A DNA stretch of 64,000 nucleotides from Epiperipatus broadwayi (lineage: Eukaryota > Onychophora > Udeonychophora > Euonychophora > Peripatidae): positions 2,167,740 through 2,231,739 of the forward strand of contig JAQFVV010000142.1 of assembly GCA_028023455.1 (NCBI GenBank), in the 5' to 3' direction. A program made the position numbers and the translations under genes. Below are positions 24,360 through 33,439 of this stretch, one piece after another; the first letter of the stretch is position 1, and the number at the start of each line of letters is the position of its first letter. The notes under the pieces were generated by a model. It did not search any database. It saw only the letters and a list, made by a program, of their open reading frames with translations, and was not told the origin of the DNA.

Positions 24360-24836
24360 CTAATTCCACGAATCTTGTATTTTAATGTTAGAAGCTTGTC
24401 GATTTATTAAATGCATTTTATTCCTGTTTATAAAAATTGCCTCTTTAATTTTTCTTTTACTATGGTTTCTCTCTTCATAAAGAATTTTCACATTTTCAAA
24501 ATTAAATTTAAATTTATATTTACATGTTTTTTCATGATCAAAGAAAACCGAAGGAGATATTAAATCACCATTATTTTTATTTTTTACACGCTTATATAAC
24601 AATTCGTGTTCCTTCAATCTTTTCTCAATACTGCACCTAGATTCACCTATATATGACAGCATACAATCACAAAAAATTTGATATATGACATTACTTTTTT
24701 GCTTGACAGGTATGTCATCCTTAGAATTATTGACTAATTTATTAATATTGTTTGGAACGTAGAATGAAAGATTAAAAACATTCTTATATAAATCCTTAAA
24801 AAATTTTACTTGTGGATTTATATATATATAGACCAA
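24360..24836 (-). mobile_element. Penelope-like element fragment, second lineage
   Basis: A single open frame of 158 codons encodes the linker and GIY-YIG endonuclease of a Penelope-like element. VIYQIFCDC and SYIGES stand for the GIY and YIG strands, with ESRCSIEKRLKEHELLYKR, KRKIKEA and LINRQ following. It keeps the same invariant positions as the 6-7 kb pair but differs at roughly half of the residues, so it is another family. The frame starts abruptly next to an AT microsatellite (INPQVKF is the first recognisable part), meaning 5' truncation. It ends at a TAG just inside 24360. Confidence 0.88.
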
Positions 24837-26081
24837 TAATGTATTGTTTGTTAATGTGTAAATATTATGATGTGAATCAGAGATTTAGTAGACATGGTGA
24901 TGACCTGAGATTAAGTCACTATATAAGCAACCAAGTGTTAGAAAATGTGAGTGGAATTTTATCATAGAATTTTATCATGTAATTTTGCTATGAAATTTAA
25001 TGACATAATTTTGTTAGAAATTTCTATAACATCCATTAATTTGCACAAGAATAGACATATATATAATGATGAAAAAGAAAATCAGAAATGTGAGTATTCT
25101 AAACAATGAAAACGATGTGCAGTGTAAAAGAACAAACTCAGTTAATTTCTGTTCTCCTTCATATATTGCCAAATGATATGATAACCATAAGCAGTAAACA
25201 TCTTAAGATAAAACATTAGAATGAAGAACAAAATGAATGATGTATTCAGAAATACTATCTCTTTTGTGAAAATTTTGAAGCATTAGAAGTTGAAGCAAAT
25301 CGTGATCAATATTTAACATGGCAAAAGTTAACAAAACTTTAGCATTGTCATAAAAGAACTGAAATAAATTTGCATCAATAGACAGAAACAAAAGACTGTG
25401 TTCAATTGAACAGAAAGAAAAAGAAAAGTTTTATTATCAGTACATACTCAAAAATGATGAGGTAGAATTTTTTTTCACATAAACTTACTAAATACCAGAT
25501 AATAAACTGAGTAAAATTTAATTCTATTTACATAAACTTACTAAATACCAGATAATAAACTGAGTAAAATTTAATTCTATTTTATAAATTATTAAACAAT
25601 GTACACTTGCTAGCTAGACGCACCATAGACCTGAAGGGCTACATTAATTGCCATAAAACATAATGATATAACTTGCTTGTACAAATAATGCCTAGAATAA
25701 TGCCTAACACCTTATTAAAAGTATTTGAGTGTATCTGGGAAGAGAGAGAAGTTTGAAATGGAAACACCCTCAATCAAGTGCATTGCCAAAGAATCTGGCT
25801 GAATGATGGAGAATTTTCCAGAATGTATTGTATCCATGAGGGACATTAACATAAAAATCACAGACTTTAATCAGGAGGATTTAAACAAGATTAAAATTAT
25901 TGGGTGCTATATATATATGTTTGTAAAGTTCTACTTTCATTAATTTTGCACTTGGAAGCTCAGCATGTTTGCAGTCAGAAGACAATAAGAAGTAAAGTAG
26001 TTCAGAGGAGGGAAGATTTATTAAGTTAAAAAATCTTTTTTGTTTTTGTAAATAAAATTTAGGTCAAACATCTCTATAGCT
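24837..26081. other. AT-rich DNA with a 53-bp tandem duplication
   Basis: Two exact or near-exact 53-bp units lie at 25477-25529 and 25530-25582. No gene was recognised; the 62-codon frame at 25203-25391 has no family features. Confidence 0.55.
25477..25582. repeat. 53-bp tandem duplication
   Basis: ACATAAACTTACTAAATACC and the rest of the unit are repeated head to tail without visible differences, which suggests a recent event. Confidence 0.9.
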
Positions 26082-26174
26082 TGTCAATTGTTGGTGGCTT
26101 GCAGTTAGCATAGCTGCCTTCCAAGCAGCTGGCGCTGGTTCACTTCCTGGTCATGCATTTGATATATGGAAAAA
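26082..26174 (+). mobile_element. tRNA-Gly-derived SINE
   Basis: Starts GTCAATTGTTGGTGGC and contains GTTAGCATAGCTGCCTTCCA with the Gly(TCC) anticodon loop CTTCCAA, then a B box GGTTCACTTCC and the tail GCATTTGATATATGG plus A-run. An imperfect target duplication (CATCTCTATAGC and CACCTCTATAGC) brackets it. Confidence 0.85.
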
Positions 26175-26377
26175 ACACCTCTATAGCAACTTGATATTCA
26201 GTCATCAGATGAAGTAAGAATTTTGATACTCCTCCATATTAATTTTCATGCACTGGTACAGGACATAATTATGTTGTTTGTTTATTTATTTATGTTTAAC
26301 TAACAATAGTTACATTCAGTTTATTTGGTATAAATGACTATCATTCTTGCGTGAAAATCTTTTTCTGTATATTTCAG

Positions 26378-26453
26378 AAAACTTGTATGTAGGTGGAGTC
26401 CCAAAGAAGATCTCTCCATCAGAAATTGGATCATGGAGCTATTGGACATATTG
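26378..26453 (+). other. possible terminal exon, low support
   Basis: A strong acceptor-like sequence (CTTTTTCTGTATATTTCAG, ending at 26377) precedes a block with two open frames. One reads NLYVGGVPKKISPSEIGSW, then SYWTY and stop; LYVGGVP is a short motif common in laminin-G domains. The other reads KLVCRWSPKEDLSIRNWIME and continues to a stop near 26476. No upstream exon was identified, so this could be chance. Confidence 0.2.
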
Positions 26454-26793
26454 AAATATAATCTTGTAAATAATTAGTTAGCTTTGCAACTATTATGACA
26501 ATGAAATATTTTTTCTTTTATTTTATTTTTGTATCTTAGCTAATCTTATTCACTTTGTAAATAGGGAGTGTCTTAATGCATATCTACCAAAGTCATTGTT
26601 TGGTGTAATGAATAATTTAGTCATTGAAATGGTAGAGATGCATGTGGGATACATATAAGCACATTTTTGGCTATGTGAATAGAATTTCAATTTTTATTTG
26701 TTATTAATAAAATTTGTTAATGTGTTTTAAATCAAATTGGTCTCTGGTTTATCAAGCTTGTTCATATACTCATTCATCAATTTTCTCAAGTAA

Positions 26794-26794
<1 letters not shown>

Positions 26795-26824
<30 letters not shown>
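26795..26824. repeat. (TA)n microsatellite
   Basis: About 15 alternating TA units. Confidence 0.95.
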
Positions 26825-26827
<3 letters not shown>

Positions 26828-29202
26828 GCATTATAATATATAACAAAGCAATAGGGTTTGATGTATCTTAAGCCAATAAAAACTTAGTTGCTACACAAAA
26901 TAAATTCACCTGTGAAGAGAGTAAAAGACAACCTTCTCCCTAGTTTCAAATACTGAGGTGTAGTAGAATCTGAATAGGTGTGAAGTATGCATGAACTAGC
27001 CTAAATTGTATCTAGATTTACTGAGTAAATAAGAGTTAGCCCATTGGAGGTGGATATGATCATTGATTTATTACTTCATTGTGTTACTCCTAGCATCCTA
27101 CTCAAAGACCTTAGATCTTACCATGGTTAGATGCACTCTCCTTCTTCTGGTGGAAAACCTGGACCATTACATTACATTTGATATCTTCTATTAAGTTCAA
27201 TTATTAATTTTGCCTTTCAGTCTGATATACCATCAATCTCTATACTTCCATTCTTTCACTTTTTAGTTATAATGAATTTCACTTCTTATACCTTTGTGTA
27301 AAACACATGTCCATTTTTTAAATCAATTGTCTCTTTATCTTTTCTTATAACTTTATAAACTTGAAAGTGATTTACATTTCAGGAGCAGTTTAAGAATACT
27401 GTACATTCAGCCACCAATTGATATCTTAGATAATGACTTATACCACCTCTTGGGAATAAGAACTATAATTTTGCTTTATCCTTCATGGTTGTAGGTCTTT
27501 GTTTAAAAAATATTCACACACAAAAGCACATTTATTTTCTCTCCAAAATAAACTCAACTGATATATCAGTTAAGAATTATTAACCAGCTGTGAAAAAAAG
27601 GCAGGGTATTTCTTGATTAAAGTCAGAAGTAAAAAAAAAGCCAATAAACTCACCACACTAAATATTTTTTTAGTGAATAGGTCTTCTGTCTTTGTTTACT
27701 ATTTAAACAATTATATAGTAATAACAGCTGCAGCATCAAAAATATATGGAGAGAGCATTACAAATTTGTCCTGCTCATTTCCTTTAAAATTCAAAGAAAA
27801 ATTAAGTGTTTAATTTCAAATATCTCATGAATGTATGAAGTAAATAGTGGGTATTTGCCTTGCTTGATTCTTTTAAGAACTCAAGTATACATCAAAGGTC
27901 TCCTTTCAGCTAACATGAAATTATTTTACTCCACATTTTCTTGCATATATATTGGCTTACTTAATAATAGTAATTGTTATAATTTATTTTATATTTATAT
28001 CAGTAAAAAATTGTACTTTAAATGAATGTAAAGTGTACTACAAATGAGTTTTTAAAAGCTAATGTAGAAATTCTATCAGAACTATTTCATGTAATGTGTT
28101 TTTCAGTTTACATAATGAGAATATGAATAAATTGCTACACATTGAACTTCTTACAGAATTTTTTAATGAGAAAATGAATTTTAAGTTTATTAGTAATTAG
28201 ATGAATTGACATGATGAATTAAAGGAATGTACTTTGACCTTTATATCTTTATTTTAATAATAATAATAAGAATTCCAATTATTTATTTAATCTACATATT
28301 TATAGCCACAGGCCAATTACAGATTGCATGTCAAAAAAAATACAAATGTAATGAAAGGATCAAAGGAAAATAAGAAAAAAGGTAAGATTACTAATAATAT
28401 GGATCAGATATCATATATATTGTAATAATATATTTGGCCCTATAGGTTACATATATATTCTATTATGTTAAAAAAAATAAAGATTATAATAAATAAATTT
28501 CCTTATTAGTATTATTATAATAAAGTCTTAAACTAAATGTATCAATATTTTGTATTAAAATAATTTAGTTAGCCTATTTATCTATTAGTTATTTAAAAAT
28601 ATTTAGATTATTTAATATTTGCTTAAAGACTAAAATTAATAGCTTGAATCTAAAGAAAAATTAACTTAAAACTTGCTATGTTTCAGGCAAATGCAATGAA
28701 CAAAGTTATTTTATGCTGTATAAAAATGGTTATTTAACTCTGTTAGGATCTTTCTTTGTTAGTTTGTATAAGAGTGTTTAAAATCAGAAGTTAGAGATAT
28801 TAAGTATAACTATCTGGGATATGTGTCAATTTAAATCATTGTTAAGTGTTAGTCATTAATTTATTTTCATTGTTTTAAAATAATAGTTATATCTAGTGTA
28901 TGTGGATGTGTGTAAACATTAGAGCATGCATGTAAAAGAATTGAGAAGTTTAAATGGTTATTAAAAGTAATACTATTTTAAAAAAATTACATCTAATAAT
29001 TGTAATATTAAAAAAAGATTTTAAATAGTCTAAGAAAAAGTGTATATTTTTGTTGTTAAAATATTTGATTTAATAAATATAGGTAATAATTTATTAGTGT
29101 TAAAAAAATTATTTATTCAATAACTAAATTGTTATTAACAATGTTCATTATTGGATTGAATAGTCTGAATTGATAAGGTCAAATTAATCACTTGTGAAAG
29201 AC

Positions 29203-29264
29203 AAAAATACACTAATAATTTGTATATTATGATAAAAATACACTAATAATTTATATATTATGAT
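29203..29264. repeat. 31-bp tandem duplication
   Basis: AAAAATACACTAATAATTTG plus 11 bases is repeated once with one substitution. Confidence 0.85.
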
Positions 29265-30392
29265 AAAATACTGGGAAGAGATGGGTTCTCTGCTGTAACA
29301 TTATATGAAATGTAGTGGAAAACCTTGATGTAGGTATGGGTATAAAAGAAACACATACACTATTATAAAAATAATCTTATTCTTTAATTACTTCACTTCA
29401 TTTTAGTTTTGAATTAAATTGAGTAGATTTATTTAACTATTATTTTTTAAAGTCAAATTAAAAGTTTTAAGTTTGATTTTTCATCATCTCCATGGCTGAA
29501 TAAAAAGTTATCTATTGTAGCACTATGACATTAAAATGTATGTTTAGTTGGCTCATCAAACAATAAATCTTATAAAGATGCAAAAACTCTAGCAATTGTC
29601 AGAAGCTAATGAAAAACAGAGCACACATAAAGAAAAGTATATTACCTTATTCTTATACAAAAGCATTACCTAAATTTGAACTTTTGCTGTAATAATTATC
29701 TTCAACAATTTAGCTGTTATTTTCATTAGTATTAACACTACTTTTATTTTTTAAGGAAATTATTATATTTATGCCAAATTAACTACCATTAAAATATTGA
29801 GTTTATTAAAAAGATAAATGATAATTATTTAGACTTGTATTATATCAAATTTATTAAGCGCAAATAGATAATATTGTAATAACGTGAAAGCTAAAACCTT
29901 CAACAGATACGCCTTAAACATGCATACGTGACAGCCAATCAGATGGAAATAATGACATCACATGGAACTCTCAATTCTCAAACACTTGTATTATAAAATT
30001 ATAATGAAAAATAAAGTCATAAAAAATCTACCTTTTAAATATCTTGAAGAAAAGATTTTATTCAGATATTTTCATGCTAAGATGAAGAAGCTAACATCAG
30101 ATTGGCATAATTATCTGATAGAGTTCATTTATTTATTCATTGAAATAGTTTTTTAAATTGCTTATTTGGTTTAAATATATTGCTTTACATTAAAAAAAAA
30201 GAAGTAATTTAAGTTTATGTCACCATGCTTAATATTACTAAAATGCCAACTGATAATATGAAACTTTATTAAGAACAGTTGTTAATTAATATTTTTTCCG
30301 TCTTCTCCAATTTGTATTACAATTAGAAATGTGTTATAAAGGAACCATATATTATTTAAAATATCTACTATCAACTCTTGTCATCTTTAAAT

Positions 30393-30497
30393 TTGTTGTT
30401 GTTATTATTATTATAATTATTATTATTATTAATATTAATAATAATTATTATTATTAATATTAATATTAATTATAATAATAATAACAACAATAATAAT
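30393..30497. repeat. trinucleotide microsatellite forming a palindrome
   Basis: TTG/TTA units at the left grade into AAT/AAC units at the right, so that TTGTTGTTGTTATTATTATT pairs with the right half. It is likely a slippage product able to fold on itself. Confidence 0.8.
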
Positions 30498-30617
30498 ACA
30501 AATACCACTCATAAATAACTATGATAATTCCATCTCCAATAAAGAAAGGAGAGAAAGGAAATAAACTACTCTAGAAATGAGGGTTTTCCTAAAGGTTTGT
30601 GATGATGGTGTTCTAGT

Positions 30618-31105
30618 TGTATTTTTATATTGGACTATTTCCATCATCTGAATGTCTTTAGAAAAATTTAACTTTATTTAAATATTCCAGATACATTCAA
30701 CTGTTAGTAATAGCACATCAAACAGGTTATTATATGCATAATGTTTCGAGAGGTATTATTCCCCTTTCTTCTTTAAGTGTTACTGGCCTAACCAGTGACA
30801 GTAATAGCATGGGATTTGAACCTGGGTCCTTAGGCTCAGTTGGTTAGAGTGTTACCTTAAAATTCAATACTCAAGAATCTAAGGACCCAGGTTCAAATCC
30901 CATGCTAATACTGTCATTGATCAGGCCAGTAACACCTAAAGAAGAGGGGAGAATAATAACTCTCAAACGTTGTGCATATACTAACTTGTTTGATGTGCTA
31001 TTACTAACAGTTGAATGTATTTGGAATATTTAAATAAAGTTAAATTTTTCTAAAGACATTCAACACACATATTAGATGGTGGAAATAGTCCAATATAAAA
31101 ATACA
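30618..31105. mobile_element. head-to-head pair of tRNA-derived SINEs (palindrome)
   Basis: The left arm (30618-30833) and right arm (30879-31105) are near-perfect complements; for example CTAAGGACCCAGGTTCAAAT and its complement sit at the inner ends. The 45-bp loop carries a tRNA A box (GGCTCAGTTGGTTAGAGTG with the last arm bases), and the right arm carries the B box GGTTCAAATCCC. The loop plus right arm is therefore one complete SINE of about 270 bp, and the left arm is an inverted second copy lacking its A box. Inferred from sequence alone; the family name is unknown to me. Confidence 0.8.
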
Positions 31106-32003
31106 AAAAATACTCTATAAATAAGTTTTGTGATGACCATATAAAACAATCTGTTAATCACAAATGCATCCACATGTAGAACATGTTGGTCTATTTTCTG
31201 TTTACCTGTTATTTTACATGTTGGTTTTTAGTTTTCACAGCAGAAATGTTCCTGAAATACCCCAACACCATATCTAATATTACTGATATTATTATTATTT
31301 TATTACTTAATGAGAAATTTTACAGCAATGTAATCTAGTGAGATTTTATGAAATAGCAGCAAGATAATGTAAACAGTTGTCCAATCATAGTTATTTTCCA
31401 AATTAAACTTATTTTTCAAATTCATCTCTGTCTGCTAAATCTATCTTCATAATATTTTTTAAATGCTGAGCTTTAGTATAGTTGATATCGATCATGTAGT
31501 TGCATACAAACAAAGACTCAAAAGTACTGTAATTAATGATAAAACTGTATAATCTCAATATTATATTTGGAGCAAAGAAATGACTGATGATGTAATAGTC
31601 TCATGATGGTCAAACTCTGCACTAATCTAAATGAATAAAGATATTTAGATTAAATAAGAATACAAAAATAATCAAAATAGACTGGGTAACAGAACATATC
31701 AAATAATTTATAGTCTTTGATGAACCAGTAACATAACCTTTGCATATTTTTGATAGACAACTGCTGATTAATAATTCGTTGATAATATTTATATATGAAG
31801 ATAATTTCATCATCCACCACCTGCAGAATTCATCTGAATTTGAAACTTGAATTCAGTATCCATTATATATAATGTTCATGTGCTTTCAACATATATAAAT
31901 GTGTATAAAATTATTAAATATTTTTTATAATTTTAATTTATGTCCAATATATATACAATTTAAAACAATATTTCACAAAACAATAATTCTATTATTCACA
32001 AAA
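31106..32003. other. AT-rich DNA without recognised features
   Basis: One 63-codon minus frame (31622-31813) has no recognisable features. The segment ends at the polyadenylation region of the NHP2-like gene. Confidence 0.55.
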
Positions 32004-32009
32004 TTTATT
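32004..32009 (-). promoter_or_regulatory. candidate polyadenylation signal AATAAA
   Basis: TTTATT on the plus strand gives AATAAA on the gene strand about 140 bp past the stop codon of the NHP2-like gene. In such AT-rich DNA the motif is common, so the assignment is tentative. Confidence 0.35.
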
Positions 32010-32149
32010 GTTAAAAAAAAAAAAAAAATTAAAAATCTGTTTAAAGAATCTATTTGCTAAATATTCTTTGGATGTAAATAATGTTATATAAACATCAGAA
32101 GTTAAAGAACAAATATATTAATTTTTGTTAATATAAATTAAGAGTAATT

Positions 32150-32836
32150 TTAATCAACACCTGAAGTAGTTTCGTCTTGCAACTCTCTGAAGTTAGTTTC
32201 AATACTATCTGTTGCTTTTGCGTCTTCAGTATCACTTATTTCTATTTTAATTTTAGTAGTATTTTCGGGTGTTATTTTGGCTTCAGTAACACTTGTTGCT
32301 ACTTTGGTTTCTGTCGGATTTTCTGCTGTGTCGTATGCGTTCTTGCGGGGTGATATACGTTTTATTCTTTCTTCCTGTGGCGGCTCTAAATTTTTGTCTT
32401 TTACTTTAAATTCTTTAAACTGTTCTACAATTAGTGCCATATTCTGTTCATTTTCAATAAGAGCTTTAGTTGCCTTTGCAACGCTATCAATTGCGTTTTT
32501 AACGTATTCACCAATAGTTTCATTTTTTAATACAGCTACACATAAAAAGCCATGGTTGGAAGCCGGACGTAGAATATATGAAATATCTTCTTCCGTCTCC
32601 CAAAATACGTAAGGAATATGTGCTGGAAGTTTTTCTAAAATATTGTCTACAGAACAATGAGATAGCCTATTTCCAGGGAAAATGATTAGTGATATAGGCC
32701 TAGTTGATTCATTAGCTATAGCTTCTTTAACGTTTTTGACTCCGTACTGAACACAGTCAACGGTTAATCTTTCTAAGACAAACTTAATTGCTAGACTCAT
32801 TTTACGAGGCGCGCGAATTTTGATAAAATCTTTCAT
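32150..32836 (-). CDS. NHP2-like L7Ae-family protein
   Basis: An intact 228-codon frame with a good start context (ACAAAATGAAAG) and TAA stop, visibly less AT-rich than its surroundings. Residues about 12-105 have the L7Ae/L30e fold pattern: an N-terminal helix (MSLAIKFVLERL), YGVKNVKEAI (31-40), a strand ISLIIFPGN (48-56), HIPYVFW (73-79) and FLCVAVLK (97-104). GVKNVKEAI resembles the GVKEVQKFV of NHP2 more than the GANEATKTL of SNU13 or L7Ae, so an H/ACA snoRNP protein role (rRNA pseudouridylation, nucleolus) is inferred. Residues 150-228 form a Glu/Thr/Lys-rich tail not typical of NHP2, which is about 150 residues. RPP38/Pop3 is the main alternative. No introns are visible in the coding part. 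There is no A-tail at the 3' side, which argues against a fresh processed copy. Confidence 0.75.
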   Translation of the reverse strand: MKDFIKIRAPRKMSLAIKFVLERLTVDCVQYGVKNVKEAIANESTRPISLIIFPGNRLSHCSVDNILEKLPAHIPYVFWETEEDISYILRPASNHGFLCVAVLKNETIGEYVKNAIDSVAKATKALIENEQNMALIVEQFKEFKVKDKNLEPPQEERIKRISPRKNAYDTAENPTETKVATSVTEAKITPENTTKIKIEISDTEDAKATDSIETNFRELQDETTSGVD

Positions 32837-33259
32837 TTTGTCGTAATCTTAATGAAAATAACCCGATAGTTTTTTCAGCGCTAAACTAATAAAAAGACTG
32901 ACAAAGTGACTATAATGAAAATTTACATAAAATAAAAATGTAGCAAAATTTGCATAAAAGAAATGGTTGTAGAACTTTAGATATTCATTTAAAAAAAAAA
33001 AAAACAATAAGGAGACTAATATACTTTATATATATAAATGGTTTTTAATTTATAAAAAAACTATATTTTTTTATAAATTACTATATTATATATATATTCT
33101 ACAAAAAATTTGTTCTATTAATTTAGAATATGCTTGAATTAAAAAATATTTTTAAATGCGACATGAATCGTTAATAAATGTCTTGTAAATAATGACATTA
33201 TTTCTTTATAAAAATGTTTTGACCATAAATCTTACAAGTCCATTTTTGCGTGGGTGTTA
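32837..33259. other. upstream region of the NHP2-like gene
   Basis: This would hold the promoter and 5' UTR. I see no clear TATA or initiator element that can be told apart from the AT-rich background. An A-run lies near 32992-33005. Confidence 0.4.
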
Positions 33260-33272
33260 AGTTAGATGGTTA

Positions 33273-33370
33273 GTCAAGCGTTGGTGGCCTAGCGGTTAGC
33301 ATAGCTGCCTTCCAAGCAGCTGGCCCGGGTTCGCTTCACGGTCAACGCATTTGACATATATAAAAAAAAA
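33273..33370 (+). mobile_element. tRNA-Gly(UCC)-derived SINE, best-preserved copy
   Basis: The head reads as an almost complete tRNA-Gly: acceptor GCGTTGG against TCAACGC, D arm, anticodon stem GCTGC/GCAGC with loop CTTCCAA (anticodon TCC), and T arm around GGTTCGCTTC. GTCAA before and TTGAC after the head extend the acceptor stem. An A-run ends it. The target duplication AGTTAGATGGTTA (33260-33272) and AGTTAGATGATTA (from 33370) proves retroposition. It is not a functional tRNA gene: the T stem has a mismatch, and the A-tail and duplication mark it as a SINE. Confidence 0.95.
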
Positions 33371-33439
33371 GTTAGATGATTACAGTTGCCAAAGATCTCG
33401 GAAGCATATAATTAAAATGGTTTCTTATTACTTAATAAA

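Larger units (their letters stand above)
26454..30617. other. long AT-rich interval without supported genes
   Basis: Includes an (AT)n tract (26795-26824), a 31-bp tandem pair (29203-29264) and an ATT/AAT palindromic microsatellite (30393-30497). Several 62-66-codon frames (27613, 27831, 29962) show no family features. On the minus strand near 27180-27370, VIRKDKETIDLKNGHVF faintly recalls the end of a retroelement integrase, too weak to call. Confidence 0.5.

Noticed and set aside
27180-27370. A possible retroelement integrase end on the minus strand (VIRKDKETIDLKNGHVF)
   Set aside because: The similarity is short and is followed by stops, with no neighbouring pol motifs.
29930-29965. A possible promoter: CCAAT-like CCAATCAG followed by TGACATCA
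   Set aside because: The motifs are well formed, but no transcript or coding start follows that can be supported; the 64-codon frame after it looks random.
32277-32612. A 111-codon frame on the plus strand
   Set aside because: It lies fully antisense to the NHP2-like gene, and its composition is what the complement of that gene would give.
33278-33350. A functional tRNA-Gly(UCC) gene
   Set aside because: The fold is nearly complete, but a T-stem mismatch, the following A-run and a 13-bp target duplication identify it as a SINE copy.
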